A DNA stretch of 64,000 bases, taken from Paractinoplanes maris. Its GTDB lineage: Bacteria > Actinomycetota > Actinomycetes > Mycobacteriales > Micromonosporaceae. The DNA lies in the NCBI RefSeq assembly GCF_023544465.1, contig NZ_JALPVL010000003.1, positions 248,001-312,000 of the forward strand, read 5' to 3'. Below are positions 55,052 through 63,904 of the stretch, in pieces. Under the pieces are notes generated by a model. The model was not told where the DNA came from, searched no databases, and saw only the letters and a program-made list of their open reading frames with translations. Numbering within the stretch: position 1 is the stretch's first letter; each line of letters starts with the position of its first letter. Both the position numbers and the translations under genes were made by a program.

Positions 55052-55320
55052 CCGGCTACGAGGACAGTCTGCTGCACCGCAAGTTGCGCGGTCCGATGGC
55101 GCAGTGGGATATGCAGTCGCTGCTGTCGCGGCAGATCTTGCTGACGTTGCAGGGCGCGAACTGGCAGCGTTCGGGTGGCAAGGGTCAGAAGCCGAAACCG
55201 ATCCCGTTGCCGGACGGCAAGGGCCGCGGTGACCAGCCGGCCAAGGGGAAACCGTCGGGTGCGGACATCGCGCAGCGGTTGAAGAACCTCGGGTTGATCC
55301 CGGCCGGCGCTACGGACTGA
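54599..55320 (+). CDS. Tail assembly chaperone, frameshift form (GT-like)
   Basis: A -1 shift at 54892-54898 joins the first 100 codons to the -1 frame, giving about 240 residues. The extension reads GSSGLRRLLEEHGEAIEADL, FYGIRLSQALSG, YSARELLVRIRGLTGYEDSL and ends KNLGLIPAGATD, a well-formed T domain for binding the tape measure. The -1 frame has no good start of its own upstream. Its stop overlaps the tape measure ATG. The ratio of G to GT controls tail assembly. Confidence 0.8.
54892..54939 (+). promoter_or_regulatory. Programmed -1 frameshift signal
   Basis: The heptamer GGGGGAA (54892-54898; codons ggg gaa in the zero frame) is followed after 5 nt by GGCCTCC (54904-54910), which pairs perfectly with GGAGGCC (54933-54939). 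Slippery run, short spacer and hairpin are the canonical layout. The P-site Gly tRNA re-pairs perfectly after slipping; the A-site pairing is imperfect. Confidence 0.75.
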
Positions 55321-58300
55321 TGGTCGGGGGTGCATCCCCTGTGACCTCTCCGAACAGTGTCGGATCCGTGTCGATCGAGATCCTGGGCGAGGCCCGCGGC
55401 CTGGCCAAGAAGGTCCGCAAGGACGTCGAGGACTCCCTCAAGGGCCTCGACATGGGCAAGAAGATCAAGGACTCGATCGGCAACAAGAAGATCGAAGTTC
55501 CGGTCACGCCTGACGTGGACACCGAGGCCATCACCGCGAAGGTCAAGACGGCGAAGGCGCCGAAGGTCCCCGTCGAAGTGGACCCACTGCTCAGCCAGTT
55601 CCAGCAGCAGTTGCGCCGCCAGGTTGCTTCCCTGTCGCGTCAGGTCAACGCGAACGTGCCCGTCACGGCGGACACGGCGAAGTTCCGGGCTGAGCTGGCC
55701 GCGCAGTTGCAGGCGGTTGCCCAGTCGTCGCGGGTGAAGATCCCGACGGAGCCGGGCGCGAAGGGCGAGTACGAGGCGAAGCTGCGCGCCGACCTGGCGG
55801 CGGTCGCGGCCCGGGTGAAGCAGACCGTCAAGGTTGATGTCGAGGTTGACAAGAAGGGCCTCACCGGTTCGGGCAGCGGCATCGGCGGCCTGTTCAGGGG
55901 CCTGTCGAACATCACGAAGTCGGTGCCCGGTCTGGGCGCGGTGTCGTCGGCGCTGGGCAGTATCGGGCAGCTGGCTCAGCAGGCCGCGGGTACGGCAACC
56001 CAGCTCGGCGGGAGTTTGGCCGGGTCGGCTACGCAGGCCACCGGGACGGTTGGCGCGCTGGTCGGTTCCCTGATCGCGGTGGCGGGTGCGGCGGGCTTGG
56101 TCGGTACCGCCCTGGTCGGAGCGTTCACGATCGCCATCCCTGCGGTTTCTGCGCTGGCCGGTGCGATCGCGTCGCTGCCCGGTTTGCTGACCGGTATCGG
56201 TGCGGGCATCGGCACCCTGGCGCTGGGGTTCAAGGGGATCGCGGAAGCGTTCAAGCCGTCCGGGGGCGGCGGTGGCGGCGGTGGGGGCGCGGCAGGTCAG
56301 GCCGCGAACCAGGCCCGCCAGGTCGCCGCCGCGTCCCGGGGGATCGAGTCCGCCCGCCGGGGTATCGCCGCCGCGAACCGGGCCTACGAGGCCAGCCTGC
56401 GGTCGGTGGCCGCAGCCGAGCGAGGTTTGGTCGCAGCCCAGCGGGCCGTGAAGGACGCCACCACCGGTGTCGCTGACGCTCTGCGCCGTGAAGCTGAGGC
56501 GCAGGAATCCGTCGTCAAGGCGCTGGACCGGGCCAAGCGCTCCCAGGAGGCGGTCAACCAGGCCCGTCGGCAAGCCAAGGAGAACATCGAGGACTTGGGT
56601 CGCTCCCTGCGCGGGGCGGTCCTGTCGGAGCGGGAAGCCGCGGTCGCCCTCGACGAGGCGCTGCTGGCGTTGGATGTGGCCCGCCAGTCCGGTGATCTGC
56701 GGGAGATCCAGAAGGCGCAGCTCGCGTACGAGCGCGCTCAGTTGGCGATCGAGGAAACCGCTGACGCGACCGGTGACCTGGCCGAAGAGGCGGACGACGC
56801 GAACAAGAAGGGCGTCGAGAACTCTGATCTGGTGCAGGACGCGTTGCGGGATCAGGCCGAGGCGTGGAACGCGGTCGAGGACGCCCAGCAGGGTGTGATC
56901 GACGCGAACCGGGCGGTCGCTGACGCGCAGCAGGGTGTGATCGACGCCCAGAACGGGGTCATCGACGCCACCGACGCACTCAAGTCGGCGCAGGACGGCG
57001 TGGCGTCGGCTATGGACGGGCAGAAAGCGGCGGCGGAAGGGCTGAAGTCGGCCCAGGACTCGTTGGCGGCGGCGCAGCAGAAGGTCGCTGCGGGCGGCGG
57101 CGCGGTGGCCAAGGAGGTCACCAAGCTGGCGCCGGCCGCGCAAAGGTTCGTGGACGCCATCAAGGCGTTGAAGCCGGCGTTCGAGGATTTGCGGCTGGAC
57201 GTGCAGCAGCGGCTGTTCGCCGGGCTGGACAAGACGGTCACCAACGTGGGCCGGGAGTGGATCCCCCGCCTCAAGGTGACGCTCGGCAGCTACGCGGACA
57301 CGTTCAACTCGTTCTTCAAGAACCTTGGTACCGCGATCACCGCGCCGAGGTTCATGGACGACATGCAAGCCGGGGCGGAGTCGTTCCGCAAACTGCTCGA
57401 GCGGGTCGGCGGGGCCATCACCAGCGACCTGGTACCCGCGTTCGGGACCCTGTCGAGGGCGGCCGGACCGTTCATCGAGAAGCTGGGCGACGGGTTGGCC
57501 CGCATCGTCGAGAAGTTCTCCCAGTGGGTGGAAGACGGCCGCAGGTCGGGGGCGCTGGCTGACTTCTTCGACCGGGCCTCGCAAGCGCTCGAGGACATCG
57601 GCTCGGTGGGCTACGAAGTGTTCCGGATCATCGGGAACATCTTCGAGATCATCACCGGGTCAAGCCCGAAGTCCGGTGCGAACCCGTTGCAGCAGTTCCG
57701 TGACGGGCTCAAGAGTGTCGCCGACTACCTGGACAACCCGGCCAACCAGGAAAAGATCCGCGGGTTCATCGCCAAAGTCCAGGAGTCCATCACCAAGGCG
57801 TTCGTCCTGGCCAAACAGGTCAAGAGCATCTACGACGATGTGAAGTCGGCGCTCGGTGGTGGCGGGGACACCAGCACCCTGGGCCAGGACATCGGCGCCG
57901 GGATCATCACCGGCGTGCTGGCGGGCTTGAAGTTCCAGGGTTCGCTGATCGGTGATGTGCTGCTCGGCTACTTCAAGGGTCAGCTCGAGTCGGTCAAGAA
58001 CTTCCTCGGCATCAACAGCCCATCGACGGTGTACGCCGAGGTCGGGCAAAACCTGATTGCTGGTCTTGTCGTCGGCATCGGTGCGGGGTTCGGCAAGCTG
58101 CGCGCGAAGGCTGGCGAGATCCGCGGTGTGGTCGTGAAGGCCACCAACGGTGTCAGCCAGTGGTTGGTGTCGGCAGGGAGATCGGCTGTGGTCGGCCTGA
58201 TGAATGGGCTGTCGCAGTCGTACAACGCGCTGCGCTCCCGGGCCAGCCAGGCGAAGACGTACATCGTCACCGCGCTGAACGGCGCCGGGAATCTTTTGGT

Positions 58301-58868
58301 CACCGCCGGGAGAAACGCCATCGTCGGCCTCGGCAACGGCGTGGCGCAGATGTTCAACAATCTGCGTGCGCGGGTGTCGCAGGCGCGCGGCTACGTGGTG
58401 TCGGCGCTCAACGGTGCCGGGAACCTGCTGGTGGGTGCAGGGCGGGCCATCATCCAGGGCTTGATCAACGGCATTTCGCAGATGATCGGCACCTTGGGCA
58501 GTTACCTCAACTCGATCGCCGGGTTCGTGAAGGACAACAAGGGCCCGATCGAGAAGGACCGGGTGCTGCTGGTCGACGAAGGCCGGGCCATCATGTCCGG
58601 CCTCATCTCGGGGATCGCATCACGGAAGGACGCGCTCGCCTCCGAGCTCGCCGACGTGACCGCCCTGGTGGCCGGCACGTCGATGCCCGGTTTGGACGCG
58701 GCGATGGATGTGGGCCGGGTCGCGTCGAGCCTGGCGGTGGCGGACTCGAAGCAGTTGCAGCTGGGCTGGCGGTCGGGCAGTACCGGTGACCGGATCCTGG
58801 ATGCGATTGCCGAGCATATCGACGCCCGATACCGCGGTGACGTGCAGGCGGCGCTCAGCAGGACGTAG
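55320..58868 (+). CDS. Tape measure protein
   Basis: 1182 residues, ATG overlapping the GT stop. N-terminal SIEILGEARGLAKKVRKDVE helices; a hydrophobic stretch of membrane-like helices at about 235-300 (VGSLIAVAGAAGLVGTALVG); a Gly run; long coiled coils (about 330-620). At about 940-1060 are three repeats of about 46 residues (WLVSAGRSAVVGLMNG, LVTAGRNAIVGLGNG, LVGAGRAIIQGLING). Coiled-coil length sets tail length; at about 1.5 Angstrom per residue it predicts a tail near 175 nm, an estimate from the usual rule. No peptidase motif seen. Confidence 0.92.
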   Translation: MVGGASPVTSPNSVGSVSIEILGEARGLAKKVRKDVEDSLKGLDMGKKIKDSIGNKKIEVPVTPDVDTEAITAKVKTAKAPKVPVEVDPLLSQFQQQLRRQVASLSRQVNANVPVTADTAKFRAELAAQLQAVAQSSRVKIPTEPGAKGEYEAKLRADLAAVAARVKQTVKVDVEVDKKGLTGSGSGIGGLFRGLSNITKSVPGLGAVSSALGSIGQLAQQAAGTATQLGGSLAGSATQATGTVGALVGSLIAVAGAAGLVGTALVGAFTIAIPAVSALAGAIASLPGLLTGIGAGIGTLALGFKGIAEAFKPSGGGGGGGGGAAGQAANQARQVAAASRGIESARRGIAAANRAYEASLRSVAAAERGLVAAQRAVKDATTGVADALRREAEAQESVVKALDRAKRSQEAVNQARRQAKENIEDLGRSLRGAVLSEREAAVALDEALLALDVARQSGDLREIQKAQLAYERAQLAIEETADATGDLAEEADDANKKGVENSDLVQDALRDQAEAWNAVEDAQQGVIDANRAVADAQQGVIDAQNGVIDATDALKSAQDGVASAMDGQKAAAEGLKSAQDSLAAAQQKVAAGGGAVAKEVTKLAPAAQRFVDAIKALKPAFEDLRLDVQQRLFAGLDKTVTNVGREWIPRLKVTLGSYADTFNSFFKNLGTAITAPRFMDDMQAGAESFRKLLERVGGAITSDLVPAFGTLSRAAGPFIEKLGDGLARIVEKFSQWVEDGRRSGALADFFDRASQALEDIGSVGYEVFRIIGNIFEIITGSSPKSGANPLQQFRDGLKSVADYLDNPANQEKIRGFIAKVQESITKAFVLAKQVKSIYDDVKSALGGGGDTSTLGQDIGAGIITGVLAGLKFQGSLIGDVLLGYFKGQLESVKNFLGINSPSTVYAEVGQNLIAGLVVGIGAGFGKLRAKAGEIRGVVVKATNGVSQWLVSAGRSAVVGLMNGLSQSYNALRSRASQAKTYIVTALNGAGNLLVTAGRNAIVGLGNGVAQMFNNLRARVSQARGYVVSALNGAGNLLVGAGRAIIQGLINGISQMIGTLGSYLNSIAGFVKDNKGPIEKDRVLLVDEGRAIMSGLISGIASRKDALASELADVTALVAGTSMPGLDAAMDVGRVASSLAVADSKQLQLGWRSGSTGDRILDAIAEHIDARYRGDVQAALSRT

Positions 58869-58885
58869 GCCGGGCGGGGTGAGTC

Positions 58886-59020
58886 ATGCACGACGGTGAC
58901 GCCCAGCCCGGCCGGGTTTCGGCGGCCTGCTTCGACGGCCTGGACGGCTGCGACGACGAACTGTGCGCCTGCTGCTGCCACGACGAGCCGTCGGAGGTGA
59001 GCCGTCTTGCCGTTTCCTGA
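58886..59020 (+). CDS. Tiny Cys-rich protein between tail genes
   Basis: 44 residues from ATG 58886. FDGLDGCDDELCACCCHDEP packs five Cys and a His in 16 residues, a likely metal-binding knuckle. It overlaps the next gene by 14 bp and would otherwise be an unexplained 138-bp gap in a tight operon. Confidence 0.45.
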   Translation: MHDGDAQPGRVSAACFDGLDGCDDELCACCCHDEPSEVSRLAVS

Positions 59021-61850
59021 CAGCGACGACCTCGAGGTGACGGTGCGCGCGGGTTTCGGTGCGGACCTGACCGCGGCCCCTTCCTCGTGGGCGATGACGG
59101 ACTTGTCGTCGCGGCTGGTCACCGAGCAGCCGATCACGATCAGCCGGGGTGTCATCGTCGGGTCGGGGCCGCGCCGGACGAGCGGGTGCACGATCACCCT
59201 GCTCAACGACGACGGGGCACTCACTCCGGAGTTGGTGACCAGCCCGTTCTGGCCGTATGTCGACCTGGGCACCCCGATCGACTTGTCGATCCGCACCCAG
59301 ACTGTCCCGTACCTGTCGGACTCGTTCACCCGGACGGTCGCCTCAGGTTGGGGCACCCCCGACATCGGGCCGGCGTGGGGTAACACGGCCGGGATGTCGG
59401 TGGCCAGCGGTGTCGGCCGGTTCTCCCATTCGGCGGCGAACACGATCCGCACCGCCCGGCACCCCTTGGCCCACCGCGACGTCGACCTGACGTTCACGAC
59501 CAGTCTGACCGCGGTGGCCCTCGGCGACCCGATCCGGATCGGCCCGACGTTGCGCGCTGATTCGTCGGCGCAGAACTTGTTGTGGCCGATGTTGTCGTTC
59601 GACCCGGGCGGCACCATGCGGTTTGCGATCTTCCCGTTGGTCGGTGGGGTGTACCAGCCCAGCACGGTGGTCAGCATTGCTGGCCTGACGTACGGGGCGG
59701 GCACCCTCATTCGGGTGCGGATCCGGTGGGTCGGGGACCGGTTGCAGTGCCGGGCGTGGCTGGCCGCGAACACCGAACCGGCCACGTGGACGGTGGACGC
59801 CCTGTTCACCGGGTTCGCCGCGAACACCCATTTCGGGATCGCCGCGTGGGTGCTGGGCAGCAACACCAACACGTTGCCGAACATTGTCACCGTCGACGAC
59901 CTGAACCTGTCCCAGCCGAAATACCCGAGGCTTGAAGGCTTCATCGCGGATGTGCGGCCAAAGTTCCGGCCCCTCGGCGACGGCACCACCCACGGCGTGG
60001 TGGAGATCGACATCGGTGGGGTGAACTCCCGCCTCGAACGGCGCACCGCGGACCCGGTGTCCCCGTTGCGCCGGTCGATTGAGAAGTTCCGGACCCCGCC
60101 GGCCGATTACTGGCCGTTGGAGGACCAGCGGGCCGCGACCTCAGCCGCGCACGCGTACCCGGGTGGGCCGCCGATGGTGGCGTCCGGCCCGGTGGTGTTC
60201 GCCGCTGAGGTGGGAGTGCCGGAGGACCAGTTCCTGTCCCGGTTCGGTTCCACCGCCCTGTGCAGTGTGGCGGCGGGGGCGAAACTGACCGCGTCGACGT
60301 CGTTGGCGGGTGCGGCAGGGCCGTGGGGTGTGGGCATCCAATGCGACGTGTTCGCCCGGCAGGTGCCCGGCGTCACTGAGATCCGCATCATGGAGTGGCA
60401 GACCCCGAGCTCGTTCATCACCCGGTGGGCTTTGGTGTGCACCACCACCGGGCACGCCGTGCGCGCCTATGCGGCGGACGGCACGGTCACCGACGTCGTC
60501 AACTTCTCCAACAACTACGTGGCCCTGCTGCCGCTCGAGGTGTGGGCGTCGCAGTCCGGCGGCAACATCTTCGTGCAACTGGTGATCAACGGCAACGTTG
60601 AGGGCACCGGCAGTATCGCGGGGACGTGCACCCAGCCAACCCGGGTGATCGTGAACCCGGGGATGGCGAACACCACCCTGGCAACCACGGTCGCCGGTCT
60701 GCGGTTCACCGTCGGGCATGTCACCGTCCGGAACACCGCCACCGTGACATTGCCGTATTACTTCGACGGCCCTCAGGCGTTGATCGGCACCCTGGCGTGG
60801 GCGCGGGAACCCGTGCACTTGCGCCTGGACCGGCTGGCCCGGGTCGAGGAAGGCATTCCGTTCCGGCTGGCCGCCGACGTGGACACATCAGCCCGCACGT
60901 TGATGAACGCCCAGCAAGAGGGAGGGTTCGTCGAGCTGTGCACCGACACGGCCGAGGCGGACAGCGGCGCAATCTTGTACGAGTCGGCGTTCGGCTACGA
61001 ATTCCTGCCCAGGAGTGCCCGCTACAACCAGCCGGTGAAGCTGACCGTGGACATGGCCACCTACCGCCGGTCCGGCAGCACGGACCCGGCGGATGTGCTG
61101 GTCCCGAAGTTCGGTAACCGGGGCCCGAACCTGTGGACGGTGGAACGCCGCAACGGCTCCCAAGCGGTCGCTGCCGCCCCGAAAGCATTGCGGGACCGCC
61201 GGGGCACCGTGTCCGACAAAGCCACCCTGGATTTGCTGTACGACACCGACCTGCCGTCACACGCGCAGTGGCGGGTCCACACCAACGTGGACGGGACCGG
61301 CCCCAACTACCCGGGCATGAGCATCGAGTTGCACGCCAACCCGGACCTGATCGACGGGTGGCTGGCCTGCAACCTCGGGTCGCGGGTGCAACGCACCAAC
61401 CAGCCCACCATCGCCGGCACCCAAGTCATCGACCAAGTCATTGATGGGATCACCGAGACGTTCACCGCCCGGCAGTCGTCGGCCGGTGCCGGCTGGACAG
61501 TCACCGTGGACACGTCACCGGCGGACGTGTGGGATGTGCCGGTCTACGACGACCCGGACGCCCGCTACGACTCCGCCACCACCACCCTGGCCGAGGATCT
61601 GACCACCGCCGAGACGTTGTGGGATGTCCGCACCGTCAACGCCGGTGATGTGTGGTCGACCACCGAGACACCGTACGACGTGGTGGTGGACGGCGAAGTC
61701 TGCACGGTCACCGCCTGCACGGCCGCGTCGTTCTCGGGCGGCTACTGGAACCAGACGTTCACCTGCACCCGGGCCGTCAACGGCATCGTCAAAACTCACA
61801 GCCTGGGCGCGGAAATCCACATCGCCAACCCGGGCTTCTACGCGCTTTAG
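59007..61850 (+). CDS. Large minor tail/baseplate protein with lectin-like inserts
   Basis: 947 residues, TTG start 10 nt after ggagg. The N-terminal 110 residues (LVTEQPITISRGVIVGSGPR, SGCTITLLNDDGALTP) resemble distal-tail/baseplate hub domains. About 110-310 (SDSFTRTVASGWGTPDIGPA to FGIAAWVLG) and 370-590 are concanavalin/LamG-like jelly-roll segments. The remainder (EGFIADVRPKFRPLGD, QPVKLTVDMATYRRSG, LHANPDLIDGWLACNLGSRV) is the hub-like body. It probably combines baseplate hub and carbohydrate binding for host adsorption. Confidence 0.72.
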   Translation: MPFPDSDDLEVTVRAGFGADLTAAPSSWAMTDLSSRLVTEQPITISRGVIVGSGPRRTSGCTITLLNDDGALTPELVTSPFWPYVDLGTPIDLSIRTQTVPYLSDSFTRTVASGWGTPDIGPAWGNTAGMSVASGVGRFSHSAANTIRTARHPLAHRDVDLTFTTSLTAVALGDPIRIGPTLRADSSAQNLLWPMLSFDPGGTMRFAIFPLVGGVYQPSTVVSIAGLTYGAGTLIRVRIRWVGDRLQCRAWLAANTEPATWTVDALFTGFAANTHFGIAAWVLGSNTNTLPNIVTVDDLNLSQPKYPRLEGFIADVRPKFRPLGDGTTHGVVEIDIGGVNSRLERRTADPVSPLRRSIEKFRTPPADYWPLEDQRAATSAAHAYPGGPPMVASGPVVFAAEVGVPEDQFLSRFGSTALCSVAAGAKLTASTSLAGAAGPWGVGIQCDVFARQVPGVTEIRIMEWQTPSSFITRWALVCTTTGHAVRAYAADGTVTDVVNFSNNYVALLPLEVWASQSGGNIFVQLVINGNVEGTGSIAGTCTQPTRVIVNPGMANTTLATTVAGLRFTVGHVTVRNTATVTLPYYFDGPQALIGTLAWAREPVHLRLDRLARVEEGIPFRLAADVDTSARTLMNAQQEGGFVELCTDTAEADSGAILYESAFGYEFLPRSARYNQPVKLTVDMATYRRSGSTDPADVLVPKFGNRGPNLWTVERRNGSQAVAAAPKALRDRRGTVSDKATLDLLYDTDLPSHAQWRVHTNVDGTGPNYPGMSIELHANPDLIDGWLACNLGSRVQRTNQPTIAGTQVIDQVIDGITETFTARQSSAGAGWTVTVDTSPADVWDVPVYDDPDARYDSATTTLAEDLTTAETLWDVRTVNAGDVWSTTETPYDVVVDGEVCTVTACTAASFSGGYWNQTFTCTRAVNGIVKTHSLGAEIHIANPGFYAL

Positions 61851-61859
61851 GAGGCTCAC

Positions 61860-62369
61860 GTGGTCGCAGCAGGCGGCAGGATCTACGCCTCCGACATCAA
61901 CGACATCGTCGCCGGCACCACCGGGAAACCGTTGTGCGTGGCGAGGCAGGCCACCGGCGGGCAGACCGTCAACCACAACTCGGCGACGGCGATCCTCTGG
62001 GACACCGAGGATGTGGACACCCACGGCATCCACTCCACGTCCAGCAACACGGACCGGTTCACCCCGAACAAGGCGGGCTGGTATTCGGTGCGGTCGACGG
62101 TGGTGATGGCGTCGCGGGCCGACTATCTGCGCCTCGACGTGGTGGCCGAGCAGAACGGGTCGTCACCGTTGTCGTCACGTACCCGGGAGGCGGCTGCGCA
62201 GACCAGCGGTTCCGCGTCGGCGATGAACGACGTTGACGCCTACTTCAACGGCACCAGCGACTACGTGAGAATCCTCGTCACCCAGACCAACGGGGCGTCA
62301 GCGTCGGCGACCACCGGTGGTACCGGCTCGTTCGGCTCGAGTGTGCGGATCGAGTACATCCGGCCGTGA
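61860..62369 (+). CDS. Tail tip/fiber protein, C1q-like
   Basis: 169 residues, GTG behind aggagg. GGRIYASDINDIVAGTTGKP is the short phage-docking start; the rest (TAILWDTEDVDTHGIHSTSS, RFTPNKAGWYSVRSTVVMAS, GSSVRIEYIRP) follows the C1q/TNF-like jelly-roll pattern of phage fiber heads. Probably trimeric receptor-binding. Confidence 0.7.
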   Translation: MVAAGGRIYASDINDIVAGTTGKPLCVARQATGGQTVNHNSATAILWDTEDVDTHGIHSTSSNTDRFTPNKAGWYSVRSTVVMASRADYLRLDVVAEQNGSSPLSSRTREAAAQTSGSASAMNDVDAYFNGTSDYVRILVTQTNGASASATTGGTGSFGSSVRIEYIRP

Positions 62370-62490
62370 CCGGCCCATGAACGGGGTGTTCCGGGCAGTG
62401 CCGGTGAGCGGCGGCCCGCGCCGGCTGGCTCGTGCGTTGTCACGATCCTCGAGCAGCCCGGAACACCCTCCAACCTTCGAGGAGGACAGA

Positions 62491-62700
62491 GTGAACCTTG
62501 ATGCGGACGACCTCCTCGCGAGGATCAAGAGGGACTACCCCACCGAATATCAGCTGGCGAACCTGTCGCTCATCGTGGACATGCAGCAAACCCTCATTGA
62601 GGACCAGGCCGCCGAGATCGAACGGCTGAACACGCTGCAGGGTGCTTACGACCCGAGCACGCCTCGCCCGTACCTCGAGACGGAGGCACGGCATGGCTGA
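62491..62700 (+). CDS. Small coiled-coil protein
   Basis: 69 residues from GTG 62491 behind gaggagg. Helical with heptads (ANLSLIVDMQQTLIEDQAAE, IERLNTL). Common between tail fiber and lysis genes in actinophages; the role is unknown. Confidence 0.55.
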   Translation: MNLDADDLLARIKRDYPTEYQLANLSLIVDMQQTLIEDQAAEIERLNTLQGAYDPSTPRPYLETEARHG

Positions 62701-62968
62701 GACCACAGGCTTGTGCGTCGGCGGACCGCTCGACGGGCAGCGGATCACGGTGCGCACGCCGGCCGGGTTCCTCGCCGTCGACAAGGCCGAGAGCAAGGCC
62801 TGGATGTATCAGCGACAGCAGGACGGCACCTACGCGGTATGCACCGATCATGACGACTCGCTGCTGTACCCGCAGGGCGCCCGGACCGGTGAGCGGCGCT
62901 TCGACGAGGACCGGGCGTGGCAGGCGGCGGAGGGTTCCGAGCTCGACGTCATCGCGGTGGGCCGCTGA
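62693..62968 (+). CDS. Small phage protein with GPLDGQ motif
   Basis: 91 residues from ATG 62693. LCVGGPLDGQRITVRTPAGF and WMYQRQQDGTYAV follow a widespread small phage/bacterial domain with the GGPLDGQ signature; function not established. Coupled to the endolysin by stop/start overlap. Confidence 0.6.
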   Translation: MAETTGLCVGGPLDGQRITVRTPAGFLAVDKAESKAWMYQRQQDGTYAVCTDHDDSLLYPQGARTGERRFDEDRAWQAAEGSELDVIAVGR

Positions 62969-63867
62969 TGGCCACCGTGATCTCCGATGAGCTGAAGTGG
63001 GTTGCCAAGCAGATCGTCAACGAGTGCGGTTACCCGTCTGCGGTGCTGTCCGGGCTCAAGCCTGACAGCCGGCACCTGGGCAGCGGTGGTTTCCACTGCT
63101 CGGTACTCGACCTACGCGCGCACGGTAACGGCAACGACTACTCGAACAGCCGCAGCAACGACCGGAACTTCCACGTCGAGTTCGGCGCCGCGGCCGACAT
63201 CAGCATGAGCGCGGCCGACATGATCCGTTCGCATGGCCGGATCCGCGCTGTGTGGGCTGACCGCTCGGACCCGCGGCGTAAGTACGTCAACGCGATCAAC
63301 GGCTGGGACGGCACAGGGGACGCTGTCCGCTACGACTTCGACGTCGGCACCTCGAAGTACGCCTCCCCCGACCACAGATGGCATGTGCATCTCGAGGTGC
63401 ACCGCCGATACGTGCGGGACCCGCAAGCCGCCCAAGCCGTCGTTTCGATTTTCAAGGGCGAGTCGAAGGCTGCCTGGATCGCTCGAGCATCAAGTCCTGA
63501 GGAGGAAGACGTGGCGATCAGCGCCGACGACTGGAAGAAGCTCGAGACCCTGATCGGTGCGACGCCGCAGAAGGTCTGGGAGCACAACATCGGCAAGGCC
63601 ACCGGCACGCCAAGCCTGACCGCGCAGAGCGCACTGGTGACGGCCAATCTGCGGGCCGGGTCGGCTGCGAATGACCAGCTGCCGAAACTCGCTGTCGCTC
63701 TCGGGCAGCTGGCCGGCCAGCGGCTCGACCAAGGGGCACTGGTTGGTGCGCTCGTCCCAGCCCTGACCGACGCGCTCCTGGCCCGGCTGCCGGAGGACCG
63801 GGACGACGTCACCGCCGACGAACTCAAGACGGCGATCCTGGCCGCGGTCCACGACCTGGTCTCCTAG
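62968..63867 (+). CDS. Endolysin, M15-like peptidase with C-terminal extension
   Basis: 299 residues from ATG 62968. The likely zinc site is NFHVEFGAAADIS (His and Asp spaced as in S-H-x-x-G-x-A-x-D of M15 peptidases) and RWHVHLEVHRR supplying the last His. DNSRSNDRN-type loops lie before it. After about residue 180 come a linker and helices (AISADDWKKLETLIGATPQK) ending LKTAILAAVHDLVS, probably a wall-binding or oligomerising part. It would cleave cell-wall peptide links at lysis. A holin candidate follows. Confidence 0.65.
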   Translation: MATVISDELKWVAKQIVNECGYPSAVLSGLKPDSRHLGSGGFHCSVLDLRAHGNGNDYSNSRSNDRNFHVEFGAAADISMSAADMIRSHGRIRAVWADRSDPRRKYVNAINGWDGTGDAVRYDFDVGTSKYASPDHRWHVHLEVHRRYVRDPQAAQAVVSIFKGESKAAWIARASSPEEEDVAISADDWKKLETLIGATPQKVWEHNIGKATGTPSLTAQSALVTANLRAGSAANDQLPKLAVALGQLAGQRLDQGALVGALVPALTDALLARLPEDRDDVTADELKTAILAAVHDLVS

Positions 63868-63904
63868 CTTCGCCCTGCACCTTCCAGCGCCACGGGGGCC
63901 TGCC

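Noticed and set aside
55185..57584. Minus-strand open frame of 799 codons opposite the tape measure
   Set aside because: Arg/Gly/Leu-rich antisense of coiled-coil codons, no recognisable domain or ribosome site.
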